DNA of 64,000 nt from Nocardioides piscis (GCF_011300215.1 NZ_CP049866.1:2542001-2606000), one strand, 5' to 3'; positions 9,470 to 20,154 are shown, counted from the stretch's first letter. Notes: generated from the sequence alone by a model not told the origin. Numbers and translations are program-made.

Positions 9470-10075
9470 GGAGTCCGTGAGCGCTGAACTGGCGGACAGC
9501 ACCAGGTCGGCCGACCGGGCCGGGTCCACCTCAGCCGCATACGCATGTCCTTCTGGGATCCACTTCGTGTCCCAGAGGTCGAGCTCCTCCTGGTCGTCGC
9601 CCTGAAGCAGGTTCCGCGCCTTCGCCCGGGCGCCGGCGACTTCGGGGTCGACCTCGATCCACACGGTCAGGTCGAACCAGTCCTGCGTGCCGTCGTGGAT
9701 GAGTCGGATGCCCTCGATGATGAGGATCGGAGGCATCGGATGGTCCTCGACGCCTGTCTGGCCCGTCCACCAGCGATAGTCGAAGCGGAGTCGATCAGGC
9801 GCTGGGACGCTGCGCACAGTCCGGACCAGTTCCTCGATGAGTCGCCAGTCATGTTGTTCCCACATGCCGGCGTGCGGGCCGCACGTCGTGGCGTAGAAGC
9901 AGTCGGTCGGGACGACCTGGTCGGGAGTGAGGCCCAGGTCAGCGCCGAGCTTCTCGGCCAAGGTCGACTTGCCGGATCCTCCGTGCCCGCTGATCCCGAT
10001 CACGGGGATGCGATCGGTGGTGGCGATCAGCGATCGGGCGTGCGCCAGCAGGTCGTCGTACGTCGAGGTCCACAT
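9449..10075 (-). CDS. uridine kinase-like P-loop protein
   Basis: P-loop NTPase of 208 residues. GISGHGGSGKST at about residues 27-38 is a Walker A loop, followed by a DCFY segment and an IIEGIRL strand, as in the uridine kinase/phosphoribulokinase class. It probably phosphorylates a small metabolite in the cytoplasm. True uridine kinase function is not proven, because many actinobacterial paralogues of this size are uncharacterised. Confidence 0.7.
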   Translation of the reverse strand: MWTSTYDDLLAHARSLIATTDRIPVIGISGHGGSGKSTLAEKLGADLGLTPDQVVPTDCFYATTCGPHAGMWEQHDWRLIEELVRTVRSVPAPDRLRFDYRWWTGQTGVEDHPMPPILIIEGIRLIHDGTQDWFDLTVWIEVDPEVAGARAKARNLLQGDDQEELDLWDTKWIPEGHAYAAEVDPARSADLVLSASSALTDSSTIWVP

Positions 10076-10152
10076 CGCGCGTCATGTTGCCGCGTCGCAG
10101 CGGCGATCGCCAGCGGATCTTGCGTTCGGCGGCATGGGCGGACGCTCCGGGC

Positions 10153-10734
10153 TCAGGCGCCGGTCCTCCCGTCGATCCGCTCACGAAGCAGGTCAGCGTG
10201 CCCGCAGTGCTGGGCATATTCGCTGATCATCCGCAGCACCAGCCAGCGCAGGTCGACGTCCTCCTGCCAGTCCAACGGCCGGGCGGTGTCGTCGAGGTGG
10301 TGAGCGGCGACGATCTCACGGGAGGTCGCGCACTCCGCCCGCCAGACCTCCAGGTCGGCGGCGAAGTCGGCGTCCGAGGGCGGATCGAAGTCAAGGTCGG
10401 GATTGTCTGGCGTGAAGAAGAGGAACGGCACGTCGCGGCGCTCGAAGTTCTGCTGGAACCACCAGCGCTCGACACCGGCGAGGTGTCGAATCAGACCATG
10501 CAGTGACAAGGCCGAGGGTGGCACGGACTGGGTCCGGGCCTGCTCCGCGGTCAGCCCCCGGCACTTCAGCTCAACCGTCGCCCGGTAGTAGTCCAAGTAT
10601 GCCGCGAGCGCCTCACGCTCGGCGGCCACGCGCGGGATGCGCGGGCGGTCGTCGTCGGCCCACACAGGCGAGAAGCTGTCGTCGGTCAGGCCCGACTCCG
10701 GCTGGACCGCGCGCTCCGCAGGCTGATCGCTCAT
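10153..10734 (-). CDS. DinB-family (DUF664) protein
   Basis: About 193 residues from ATG 10734 (MSDQPAERAVQ). The four-helix bundle pattern of DinB/DUF664 proteins is visible: an N-terminal YLDYYRATVELKCRGLT helix, the SLHGLIRHLAGVERWWFQ helix with the first metal His, and a C-terminal EYAQHCGHADLLRE helix with two His residues. In actinobacteria these are putative metal-dependent, thiol-linked transferases. Two further ATG/GTG codons lie upstream, but the extra residues are not DinB-like. The IS110 element lies upstream of its start. Confidence 0.75.
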   Translation of the reverse strand: MSDQPAERAVQPESGLTDDSFSPVWADDDRPRIPRVAAEREALAAYLDYYRATVELKCRGLTAEQARTQSVPPSALSLHGLIRHLAGVERWWFQQNFERRDVPFLFFTPDNPDLDFDPPSDADFAADLEVWRAECATSREIVAAHHLDDTARPLDWQEDVDLRWLVLRMISEYAQHCGHADLLRERIDGRTGA

Positions 10735-10971
10735 GCGCCGCATGCTGCCATGCTGAACCTCGCTGCCCTGTCCGGAAGGATCAAGCCGGTCGATGTCTGT
10801 CAGACCCGAGTCTTGACGCAACGGAGGTCACGAGTCACGGCACGCCAACGACCAACAGGCTCAGCGCTCAGGTCCAGGCGGTGATGGCGCACGCTCATCG
10901 ACATGTGCGGATGCCTGGGTCGCGGCAGTTGCGTGGGAGCGTGGCCGCCCTCGACGCGGCTACTTGTTTCA

Positions 10972-11186
10972 TTGACGCAGGACCGACGTCTGGCAAGGCT
11001 CGGTCCAGGCGCCCGGTCCGTCGCTCTCATTGCGGCTGCCCACGCTGAGTCGTGTGGCTCTCATTTGGCCTGCGCGGACCGGGCGTCGCCAGGGTCCGGA
11101 GAGGCTCAAGAGGGGTTTGCTCGGCTCGAAGTAGCGTTGCCCTCCCGACTCGACATCCAGTGATGGGACGAGCATCGGAGGAGCAA
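10972..11186 (+). ncRNA. candidate bridge RNA region of the IS110 element
   Basis: Non-coding DNA directly upstream of the transposase. In the IS110 group this is where the bispecific bridge RNA is encoded. Two hairpins are visible: GGACCG/CGGTCC (10980-10985 with 11001-11006) and CGGACC/GGTCCG (11075-11080 with 11093-11098). TTGACGCA at 10972 repeats the putative left junction (10813-10820), as a target-binding guide might. The RNA ends and guide assignments are not established from sequence alone. The 450 bases between the DinB-like gene and the transposase hold no convincing gene. Confidence 0.35.
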
Positions 11187-12380
11187 GTGAAGAACACATC
11201 TACTACCCGCGTGGTGATCGGGATGGACCCGCACAAGAGGTCGGTCACGATCGAGGTGATGGCTGCCGACGAGACCGTCCTCGGCGGCGGCCGGTACGCC
11301 ACCGATCAGGGCGGTTTCGCCGAGATGAGGCGCTATGTCAGCCAGTTCCCGGACCACATCTGGGCGATCGAGGGCTGCAATGGGATCGGTCACCACGTGG
11401 CGGTCCGACTCCTCGCCGCGGGCGAGGAAGTCGTCGACGTCCCACCGAAGCTGGCAGCACGCACGCGAGTCTTCGCCACCGGCCAAGGACGCAAGACCGA
11501 CGCCACTGACGCCCACTCGGTTGCGCTGGTCGGGACCCGAATGGCCGGGCTACGACCCGTGGTGGACGACGAGCAGCTCGCGGTCCTACGACTCCTGGTA
11601 GATCGCCGCCGCTCGCTGGGCGACGAGCACACCCGTAAGACTTCCCAGCTGCACCAGCTGCTGCTCGAGCTGGTCCCGGGAGGTGCGAAGAAAGACTTGT
11701 CCGCCGCCCAGGCCAAGGCGCTGCTGGCCAAGGCTCGCCCACGAGACGTCGTGGGCAAGACCCGTCGCCGGGTCGCCGCCGAGCTGGTCGCAGACCTGGA
11801 ACGGATCTACGCGCGGAAGAAGGCGGCGAACAAAGAACTGACTGAGTTGGTCAAGGCCACCGGCACCACCTTGCTGGACCTGCACGGCATCGGACCCTCT
11901 GGGGCAGCCCAGTTGCTGGTCGAGGTCGGCGACATCACCCGCTTCCCTGACCGTGACCACTTCGCCTCATGGAACGGCACCGCACCGATCGACGCGTCCT
12001 CGGGCGACCAGGTCCGCCATCGGCTGTCGCGTGCCGGGAACCGGCAGATCAACCGGGTCGTGCACATCATGGCGACTGTCCAACTACGCAACGCAACCGA
12101 GGGCCGGGCCTACTACGACCGCCGCAAAGCCGAGGGCAAGACGTCGATGGAAGCGATGCGTGCGCTGAAACGGCGACTGTCGAACATCGTCTACAAGACC
12201 ATGCTCGACGACACGGTCGCCCACACCGCTACTGGTTCGAGGACGGGCCCGGGAGGGCAACGGGGCAACGACTCTGACTCCAGCGCGGCCGGCTCACAGC
12301 CCCAGACCAACTCTTCGGACAAGCCACTTCCCGGACCCGCCACCACAGATCCTAGGACCCCACTACCGACAGCTTCTTGA
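11187..12380 (+). CDS. IS110-family transposase (DEDD recombinase)
   Basis: Transposase of 397 residues from a GTG at 11187, ten bases after a GGAGGA ribosome site. The N-terminal DEDD domain shows GMDPHK (first Asp, about residue 14), an IEGCNG segment and KTDATDAHSVA. The C-terminal Transposase_20 domain contains LLDLHGIGPSGAAQLL followed by the FASWNGTAP segment, with the catalytic Ser region near the SRAGNRQINR stretch. All family hallmarks are present and the frame is intact, so the element could be active. Upstream in-frame starts would extend into the non-coding left end. Confidence 0.92.
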   Translation: MKNTSTTRVVIGMDPHKRSVTIEVMAADETVLGGGRYATDQGGFAEMRRYVSQFPDHIWAIEGCNGIGHHVAVRLLAAGEEVVDVPPKLAARTRVFATGQGRKTDATDAHSVALVGTRMAGLRPVVDDEQLAVLRLLVDRRRSLGDEHTRKTSQLHQLLLELVPGGAKKDLSAAQAKALLAKARPRDVVGKTRRRVAAELVADLERIYARKKAANKELTELVKATGTTLLDLHGIGPSGAAQLLVEVGDITRFPDRDHFASWNGTAPIDASSGDQVRHRLSRAGNRQINRVVHIMATVQLRNATEGRAYYDRRKAEGKTSMEAMRALKRRLSNIVYKTMLDDTVAHTATGSRTGPGGQRGNDSDSSAAGSQPQTNSSDKPLPGPATTDPRTPLPTAS

Positions 12381-12384
12381 CACA

Positions 12385-12700
12385 GAGGGGAGCCAGATGC
12401 GGGCGTCTGATCGCTCGCCACTCGCAGCACGGTGCGACACGAGCGGTGAGCCGGCCCAGTGGATGAGCACGACTGCACCAGGGATCCGCTGATCTCGCAC
12501 CTGTCGCTGGTCACGACCGACGTCCGCGACCGCATTCTTGCGTGGTGGGCGTCTGCCCTTAGCGTCCCTGGCGATCCCGACCTCGACATGAGCGGCTGTT
12601 TCGGGCGGCGCCGACAGACGGCGGAGTGCAGAAGGCTTGCGCCGAGCAGCCTTGTCCACACCCACATCCCGACGCTGGGCCCGTTGTCGGTGGGCACGGC
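12385..12700. other. non-coding stretch between IS110 and HNH gene
   Basis: About 316 bases with no convincing gene. An open frame continuous with the HNH gene covers part of it, but its residues are not DUF222-like. The promoter of the HNH gene lies at the right edge. Confidence 0.5.
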
Positions 12701-12706
12701 TAGGGT
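12701..12706 (+). promoter_or_regulatory. -10 box for leaderless DUF222/HNH gene
   Basis: TAGGGT ends seven bases before the ATG at 12714, with no ribosome site, consistent with leaderless initiation at that codon. Confidence 0.5.
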
Positions 12707-12713
12707 CGAAGAC

Positions 12714-14105
12714 ATGTTCGATGGCCAGCTCACCCAGATCCAAGGACCGCCACCCGGCGGCTCGGGCGGAGTGCTGGCCGCGTCGAAGATCCGGGAGTGG
12801 AAGGACGCGCTGGCCGCCGCGCTCGAGGACGCCGGCCGGCTCGATGACGACGCGAAGGTCGAGGCGATCCGGGCGCTCGAGGAGGCCGTCTGTGTCACGA
12901 CCGCGGCGCAGGCGTGGCTCGCCCGTGAGCTGGACGCCTCGCAGCGGTCCCAGCAGGCAGCAGCGGGACTGCCGGCCGCGAAGCAGGGCCACGGCGTGGC
13001 CCAGCAGGTCGCCCTCGCCCGCCGGGAGTCGCCCGATCGCGGGAAGCGCCACCTCGGGCTGGCCAAGATCGCGGCGACTGAGCTGCCTCACACCTGGGAC
13101 GCGTGGAGGGCGGGCCGGATCACCGAGTGGAAGGCCACCATCGTCGCCCGGGAGACCGCGTGCCTGACGATCGAGGACCGGCTCGAGGTGGACAGGTTGG
13201 TCGCCAGCGACCCAGCAGCGATCGAGGCCATGGGTGACGGTGAGGTCGCCGGCGCCTGCCTGCGAGAGGCAGCCCGCCTCGATGCCGCCTCGGTCACCGC
13301 CCGCCGACGCAGGGCCGAGTCCGAGCGGCGCGTGACGCTGCGGCCCGCGCCCGACACGATGACCTACCTCACGGCTCTGCTGCCGGTGAAGGACGGCGTC
13401 GCCGTCCACGCGATCCTCAGCCAGGCGGCCGCCGCAGCGCGCGCCAGTGGCGACAACAGGACGAGGGGACAGGTGATGGCCGACGCGCTGGTCGCCGCCG
13501 TGCTGGGCCGCCGGACCGCGCAGCCGACACAGAGCGAGCCCGCACAGAGCGAGCCAACACACGGACCGCGCGTCTCGCTGGGTCTGGTGATGACCGACGG
13601 GACCCTGTTCGGCACGGCCGACGGCCCTGCCCACATCGACGGGTTCGGACCGATCCCGGCCGAGCTGGCCCGCGAGATCGTGGCCGACGCCTGCGATCGC
13701 GACGAGGAGGTCTGGCTACGACGCCTCTACACCAGCCCCGCCACCGGCGAGCTGCTCTCGATGGACGCGAGAGGACGGCGCTTCCGAGGTGGACTGGCCC
13801 GGTTCATCCGGCTGCGCGACCAGGTCTGTCGCACCCCGTGGTGCGACGCCCCGATCCGGCACACCGATCATGCGAGACGCAACGCAGACGGCGGCCACAC
13901 CGACGACAGCAACGGCCAAGGTCTCTGCGAGGCCTGCAACTACGCCAAGGACGCGCCCGGCTGGCGAGCCAGACCGGGGCCGGAGGGGACCATCGAGACC
14001 ACCAGCCCGACCGGCCACACCCACACCACCCGGCCGCCGCCGATCGCGACCATCATGAGCCGTCAGCTGCCGGCCCTCACCATCGACTACGTCCTGGCGA
14101 GCTGA
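12714..14105 (+). CDS. DUF222 domain protein with C-terminal HNH motif
   Basis: Protein of 463 residues of the 13E12/DUF222-HNH class that is abundant in Nocardioides-type genomes. An Ala-rich helical DUF222 region forms most of the protein. The C-terminus carries an HNH core: CRTPWCDAPIRHTDHARR, then NADGGHTDDSNGQGLCEACNYAKD, giving Cys pairs, the HTDH metal/catalytic stretch, Asn and a final CxxCN. Such proteins are predicted DNases of unknown biological role and are often multi-copy. I set the start at ATG 12714 on the -10 box upstream. A longer frame opens at 12459 but lacks domain similarity. Confidence 0.75.
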   Translation: MFDGQLTQIQGPPPGGSGGVLAASKIREWKDALAAALEDAGRLDDDAKVEAIRALEEAVCVTTAAQAWLARELDASQRSQQAAAGLPAAKQGHGVAQQVALARRESPDRGKRHLGLAKIAATELPHTWDAWRAGRITEWKATIVARETACLTIEDRLEVDRLVASDPAAIEAMGDGEVAGACLREAARLDAASVTARRRRAESERRVTLRPAPDTMTYLTALLPVKDGVAVHAILSQAAAAARASGDNRTRGQVMADALVAAVLGRRTAQPTQSEPAQSEPTHGPRVSLGLVMTDGTLFGTADGPAHIDGFGPIPAELAREIVADACDRDEEVWLRRLYTSPATGELLSMDARGRRFRGGLARFIRLRDQVCRTPWCDAPIRHTDHARRNADGGHTDDSNGQGLCEACNYAKDAPGWRARPGPEGTIETTSPTGHTHTTRPPPIATIMSRQLPALTIDYVLAS

Positions 14106-14129
14106 CTCAGGACTGAGCGGGAAGCCGAC

Positions 14130-15053
14130 TCAGTTGGCGAGGTTCTGCACGCCCGTCGTGTCGAGCTCGGCCACCGAGTAGGCCGCGAAGTTGGCATACG
14201 GTCCGCGCCCGGAGAAGTAGGGCGCCACCTGCTGCGAGAGCTCCTCGACCGAGAACACGCCATCGGCGGCGGTGAACTTGTGCTCCACGGTGGGCGGCGC
14301 CATCAGGGCCACCATGTCGCCGTAGACGACGAAGACCTGTCCGTTGACCTCGGCGGACGCGGGGCAGGCCAGCCAGGAGACGAAGGTCGCGACCCGCTCG
14401 GGCGCCAGGATGTCCAGCTCGCCGCCGGTGGGGTCGGTGTCGAAGACGTCGGCCGTCATCTCCGTCCGCGCGCGCGGGCAGATCGCGTTGGCGGTGACGC
14501 CGTAGCGGGAGAGCCCCTGAGCGGTCGAGAGGGTGAGGGCGGTGATCCCGGCCTTGGCGGCCGAGTAGTTCGGCTGACCGGCCGAGCCGAAGAGGAAGGC
14601 TTCCGACGAGGTGTTGACGACGCGGCCATAGACCGGTCCGCCGGCCGCCTTGCTGGCGGACCGCCAGTGCACCGCGGCCGCCCGGGAGACGGCGGCGTGA
14701 CCCTTGAGGTGCACCCGGATCACGTCGTCCCACTGGCTCTCGGTGAGGTTGAACAACATGGTGTCGCGGGTGATCCCGGCGTTGTTGACCACGATGTCGA
14801 GGCCGCCGAAGGTCTCCACCGCGGCGGCGACCAGCCGGTCGCCCATGCTCCAGTCGCCCACGTCACCGATGACCGCGACCGCGCCGACTCCCAGCGCCTT
14901 GATCTCGCAGACCACGTCATCTGCTGCCGGCCCCATGTCGTTGACGACGACGTTGGCGCCGGCGCTGGCCAGGGCCAGTGCTTCGGCGCGGCCGAGGCCG
15001 GCGCCGGCTCCGGTGACCACGGCTGTCCGGCCCTGCAGGTCGGTGCTGCTCAT
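14130..15053 (-). CDS. SDR dehydrogenase, Hsd4A/MFE-2-like
   Basis: Short-chain dehydrogenase of 307 residues. GAGAGLGR (TGxxxGxG) near residues 17-24 binds NAD(P), NNAG is at about 98-101, and the catalytic Ser-Tyr-Lys is in SSEAF and YSAAK. The long form, the VHLKGHA helix and the extended C-terminus resemble the (3R)-hydroxyacyl-CoA dehydrogenase part of MFE-2 and mycobacterial Hsd4A. It would oxidise the 3-hydroxyacyl-CoA made by the Hsd4B-type hydratase. AAGGAG precedes the ATG. It is divergent from the thiolase operon and probably shares the operator at 15123, with a TAGCGT -10 at 15091-15086. Confidence 0.75.
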   Translation of the reverse strand: MSSTDLQGRTAVVTGAGAGLGRAEALALASAGANVVVNDMGPAADDVVCEIKALGVGAVAVIGDVGDWSMGDRLVAAAVETFGGLDIVVNNAGITRDTMLFNLTESQWDDVIRVHLKGHAAVSRAAAVHWRSASKAAGGPVYGRVVNTSSEAFLFGSAGQPNYSAAKAGITALTLSTAQGLSRYGVTANAICPRARTEMTADVFDTDPTGGELDILAPERVATFVSWLACPASAEVNGQVFVVYGDMVALMAPPTVEHKFTAADGVFSVEELSQQVAPYFSGRGPYANFAAYSVAELDTTGVQNLAN

Positions 15054-15122
15054 CTGTGCTCCTTCGCGGGTGGCTGCGTCGCCGCACGCTAGGACGGCGC
15101 GGGACGCGCACCCCTGCGGCTG

Positions 15123-15137
15123 TCCGACTGGGTGGGA
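15123..15137. promoter_or_regulatory. regulon operator (degenerate copy), thiolase/Hsd4A-like promoters
   Basis: TCCGACTGGGTGGGA, 12 of 15 positions like the consensus TCCCRYTGASYGGRA. Its centre is exactly 38 bases before the first base of TAACCT (15168-15173), a good -10 for the thiolase operon. It is 39 bases from TAGCGT on the other strand for the SDR gene. Confidence 0.5.
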
Positions 15138-15170
15138 CTGACTGGGCCGCAGGAGGCCCCGGATTCCTAA

Positions 15171-16415
<1,245 letters not shown>

Positions 16416-16417
16416 GC

Positions 16418-18657
16418 ATGGCCCTCCCCACCAGCTCCGGCACCCTCGGTCTCACCGAGGAGCAGCGAGACCTCCGCGACGCGGTGCGCTCGTTCGTCCG
16501 CCGCCACGTCACCGAGACCGTCGTCCGCGACGCCGTCGAGGCGAAGACCGAGCAGCTGCCTCCCTTCTGGCCGGTCCTCGCCGCTGAGGGGCTGCTGTCG
16601 CTGCACCTTCCGGGGACGTATGGCGGCGCCGACGCCACCCTCGTCGAGACCGCCGTGGTGCTCGAGGAGCTGGGCCGTGCCATGACGCCGGGACCGTTCC
16701 TGCCCACCGTCCTGGCCAGCGCCGTCCTGGGCCGGGCCGGGCATGTCGAACACCTGGCAGGGCTCGCGGACGGCAGTCTCCCGGCGGCCGTGGCGTTGGA
16801 GCCCGGGACCCTGACCGGGACCCGCGACGCCGAAGGTCACCTGCGCGTCGAGGGTGAGTCCGCTCCGGCCCTTGGCGGCCAGGTCGCCGCGCTCTTCGTG
16901 CTTCCGGTCAGCGTGGAGGGAGGCACGGCCTGGGTCGTGGTCGGCCGCGACGCGGTCGAGGGCGACGGGGACAGGGCGAGCCACGACCTGACCCGCCGCC
17001 TCGGCAAGGTCAGGCTCGACGGGGTGGTCAGCAGCGTCGACATACTCGACATCGACGCCCAGCTTCCGCTCGACCTGGCCGCGACCCTCTTCGCCGCCGA
17101 GGCCTCCGGCCTCGCTGACTGGGCGACCTGGACCGCAGCCGAATATGCGCGGGTGCGCGAGCAGTTCGGCCGGCCCATCGGCCAGTTCCAGGGCGTCAAG
17201 CACCGCACGGCGTGGATGCTCGCCGTCTCCGAGCAGGCGCGTGTCTGCGCCTGGGACGCCGCGCGCGCGCAGGTCGCGGACGCAGTCGAGGACCCGCGTG
17301 AGGCCTCGCTCGCAGCGGCGGTCGCCGGTGCCGTCAGCGTCGAGGCCGCGTTCCGCACGGCCAAGGACTGCATCAACACCCTGGGAGGCATCGGCTTCAC
17401 CTGGGAGCACGACGCGAGCCTCTACCTGCGGCGTGCCCAGAGCCTGCGCCTGCTGCTCGGCTCGACGACGGGCTGGCAGCAGCGGGTCGCCGACCTGACC
17501 CTGGCCGGCGTCCGCCGGGAGCTGGGCCTCGACCTGCCACCAGAGGCCGACGAGGTGCGAGCCGAGGTCCGCGCCGAGCTCGCGGAGGCCCAGGGCATGG
17601 AGCCCGCGGAGCAGGCGCGGCACCTCGCTGAGCGCGGCTACACGGCGCCGCACCTGCCCGCGCCGTGGGGCAAGGGCGCCGATGCGGTCACCCAGCTCGT
17701 CATCGCGGAGGAGCTGCGCGCCGCTGACCTCGCGCCTCACGACATGGTGATCGGCAACTGGGTGGTCCCCACGCTGGTCGAGCACGGTAACGCAGGGCAG
17801 ACCGAGCGGTTCGTGCCACCCAGCCTCCGGGGGACGTCGTGTGGTGCCAGCTCTTCAGCGAGCCGGGCGCCGGGTCCGACCTGGCTGCCCTGCGCACCCG
17901 GGCGGACAAGGTCGACGGTGGCTGGCGGGTCAACGGCCAGAAGGTCTGGACCTCCGGCGCGCGCGAGGCGGACTTCGGCATCCTGCTGGCCCGCACCGAC
18001 CCGGACGCCCCCAAGCACCGCGGACTGTCCTACTTCCTGCTGGACATGACCAGCCCCGGTCTCGACGTCCGACCGCTCCGCGAGCTGACCGGCGAGGCGC
18101 TCTTCAACGAGGTCTTCCTCGACGACGTGTTCGTCCCCGACGACATGCTGGTCGGCGCACCCGGTGACGGCTGGCGACTCGCGCGCACCACGCTCGCCAA
18201 CGAGCGGGTCTCGCTGTCGCACTCATCGTCCCTGGGAGCCGGGGGAGAGACGCTCCTCGCGGCCGCGCGAAGCGCGGGCACCGCCGACGCCCAACGGCGC
18301 ACCCTGCTCGGCAAGATCCTCTGCGACGCCCAGTCCGGCGCCCTGTTCGGCCTCCGCAGCGCGATCCGCTCGGTCAGCGGCTCCCAGCCGGGCGCGGAGT
18401 CGAGCGTGGCCAAGCTGATCGGTGTCGCCCACACCCAAGAGCTGTGGGAGACCGCCATGGAGTGGCAGGGCAGCGAGGTCCTCCACGACGCCCCGGAGCG
18501 CGGCAGCGCCACCTGGTGGTTCCTCAACAGCCGCAACCTGTCCATCGCGGGCGGCACCACCGACGTCCAGCTCAACATCATCGGCGAGCGCATCCTGGGT
18601 CTGCCCCGTGACCCCGAACCCACCTCGACCGCCACCCGCGGTCCCCAGGAGGGCTGA
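16418..18657 (+). CDS. fadE34: fused double acyl-CoA dehydrogenase, FadE34/ChsE3-like (one-base frameshift)
   Basis: Two acyl-CoA dehydrogenase units in tandem, the architecture of mycobacterial FadE34 (ChsE3), which acts on the five-carbon steroid side chain. The first frame ends its homology at FVPPSLRG, and the second continues at VVWCQLFSEPGAGSD in another frame. The break is at the G run 17829-17833. Five G are present, and six would give one 747-codon frame (2241 bases). The C-terminal half holds the FAD and substrate blocks (GQKVWTSGA, WWFLNSRNLSIAGGT). Either the sequence lacks a base or the gene is disrupted. Confidence 0.8.
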
Positions 18658-18658
18658 C

Positions 18659-19531
18659 GTGCCGATCGACCTCGACAAGGCGCTCGGCGCCGAGCCGGTC
18701 ACGCGGGACATCGCCTGGTCACGCCGCGACGTCCTGCTCTACCACCTCTCCCTGGGCGCCGGCCGCGACGCCCACACCGACCCCGAGCTCCGGTGGACCT
18801 TCGAGCGTGACCTGCAGGTGCTCCCCACCTTCGCGATGGTGGCAGGGCAGGGCCCGTCGGCCGGCGACCTGCCCCCGGTGGGCATGGACCTGCCGGGCGT
18901 CGACGTCGACCTACGGCGGGTGCTGCACGGTGGTCAGTCGCTGACCGTGCACCGGGCGCTGCCGCCAGAAGGTTCGGCGACCGTGACGACGCGGACCACG
19001 AACGTGTGGGACAAGGGCAAGGCCGCGGTGGTCGTCCTGGAGAACAGCGCGCGATCGCCGTACGACGAGCTCCTCTGGACCACGCAGATGCAGATCTGGA
19101 TCCGTGGCGAAGGAGGCTTCGGAGGCGAGCCCGGACCGGACGCTCCGCACGGACAGCCGGGACGCGATCCCGACCACGTCCTCGAGACCCGCACCGATCC
19201 GGGCCAGGCGCTGCTCTACCGCCTGAACGGCGACCTCAACCCGCTGCACGCCGACCCGGACTTCGCTGGTGCGGCAGGCTTCGACCGGCCGATCCTCCAC
19301 GGCCTCGCGTCCTACGGCCTGGTCGCGAAGGCGCTGGTCGACGGTCTGCTCGACGGGGACGCGGCGCGCCTGCGCAGCCTGGACGTCCGGTTCGCCGGGT
19401 CGATCTTTCCCGGCCAGACGCTCGTCACCTCGGTGTGGCGAACAGATGACGGTCTGGTGCTGGCGTCCGCCTGCCCCGAGCGCGGCGGCGCCCCCGTCCT
19501 GACCCATGCCACAGCAGAGGTGTCCCCGTGA
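18659..19531 (+). CDS. hsd4B: 2-enoyl-CoA hydratase, Hsd4B/MFE-2 hydratase-2 type
   Basis: Double hot-dog hydratase of 290 residues, close to the length of mycobacterial Hsd4B (Rv3538). The hydratase-2 signature YRLNGDLNPLHADP, with catalytic Asp and His, lies near residues 183-196, followed by FDRPILHGL. It would hydrate the C24 enoyl-CoA made by the FadE34-type enzyme. The (3R)-hydroxyacyl-CoA then suits the Hsd4A-like SDR at 14130. GTG start is at 18659, two bases after the dehydrogenase stop, and its end overlaps the next gene by four bases. Confidence 0.85.
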   Translation: MPIDLDKALGAEPVTRDIAWSRRDVLLYHLSLGAGRDAHTDPELRWTFERDLQVLPTFAMVAGQGPSAGDLPPVGMDLPGVDVDLRRVLHGGQSLTVHRALPPEGSATVTTRTTNVWDKGKAAVVVLENSARSPYDELLWTTQMQIWIRGEGGFGGEPGPDAPHGQPGRDPDHVLETRTDPGQALLYRLNGDLNPLHADPDFAGAAGFDRPILHGLASYGLVAKALVDGLLDGDAARLRSLDVRFAGSIFPGQTLVTSVWRTDDGLVLASACPERGGAPVLTHATAEVSP

Positions 19532-20154
19532 CCGAGACAGCCCGTCCCAGCCAGCTGACCGCGGTCCCCAACAACGAGGGGGTGGACGCCGCCGTCGCAG
19601 CAGCCCGGCGCGTGGTCGGCGCGCTGTTGCACACCGGCGACCGGAGCCCCGTCGAGATGGCCGCCGTGGCCGCCCAGCTCGACGCCGTGGCGCAGCACCT
19701 CGAGCGCCATGCGCCCACCCGCGAGGAGCGCCTCGTCGACATGTGGGGAGGCGAGGGAGTCACCCGGCACGACCCGGTGACCGGCCCCGAGAACGCCGTC
19801 GCCCCGCCACTCCACCTCGACGGCCGCGAGGACGGCTCCGTCGAGGGACGGGTGACCCTCGGCCTGCCCTACCAGGGCCCACCGGGGTGCGTGCACGGCG
19901 GCATCTCGGCCCTGATGCTGGACCACACCCTCGGTGTGGCCAACCACTGGGCCGGGGACTCCGGCATGACCGGCACCCTCACCCTGCGCTACCACCGGCC
20001 CACCCCGCTCTTCGAGGAGCTGGTCGTCACGGCGCGCCAGGTCTCCGTCGACGGGCGCAAGATCCGCACCACCGGCGAGATCACCGCCGCCGGTGAGGTC
20101 TGCGTCTCCGCCGACGGGATCTTCGTCAACAAGCACCTGCCGCGGCCGCGATGA
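19528..20154 (+). CDS. PaaI/4HBT-family thioesterase
   Basis: A hot-dog protein of 208 residues. The block YQGPPGCVHGGISALMLDHTLG has the HGG(I/A) and Asp/Glu pattern of PaaI-type acyl-CoA thioesterases, and TLRYHRPTPLFEEL is the next family block. In this operon it may release CoA from stalled steroid-CoA intermediates. GTG start overlaps the hydratase stop (GTGA), and the end overlaps the next ATG, so the three genes look translationally coupled. Confidence 0.75.
   Translation: MTETARPSQLTAVPNNEGVDAAVAAARRVVGALLHTGDRSPVEMAAVAAQLDAVAQHLERHAPTREERLVDMWGGEGVTRHDPVTGPENAVAPPLHLDGREDGSVEGRVTLGLPYQGPPGCVHGGISALMLDHTLGVANHWAGDSGMTGTLTLRYHRPTPLFEELVVTARQVSVDGRKIRTTGEITAAGEVCVSADGIFVNKHLPRPR

Larger units (their letters stand above)
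10811..12384 (+). mobile_element. IS110-family insertion sequence (ends estimated)
   Basis: An IS110-type transposase preceded by a long non-coding left part. The near-identical 10-mers TCTTGACGCA (10811-10820) and TCTTGACACA (12375-12384) occur in the same orientation and frame a unit of about 1.57 kb, a normal size for this family. IS110 elements lack classical inverted repeats, so the exact ends are inference. The right-hand copy includes TTGACA, which could act as an outward -35 once the circular intermediate forms. Confidence 0.5.

Noticed and set aside
10503..11048. Open frame of 181 codons left of the transposase
   Set aside because: It overlaps the DinB gene antisense and the structured non-coding region, and has no recognisable domain.
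11109..11115. AGAGGGG matching the flank at 12384, considered as a second bridge RNA guide
   Set aside because: Seven bases can match by chance in GC-rich DNA, and the distance from the other candidate guide (over 120 nt) does not fit one loop.
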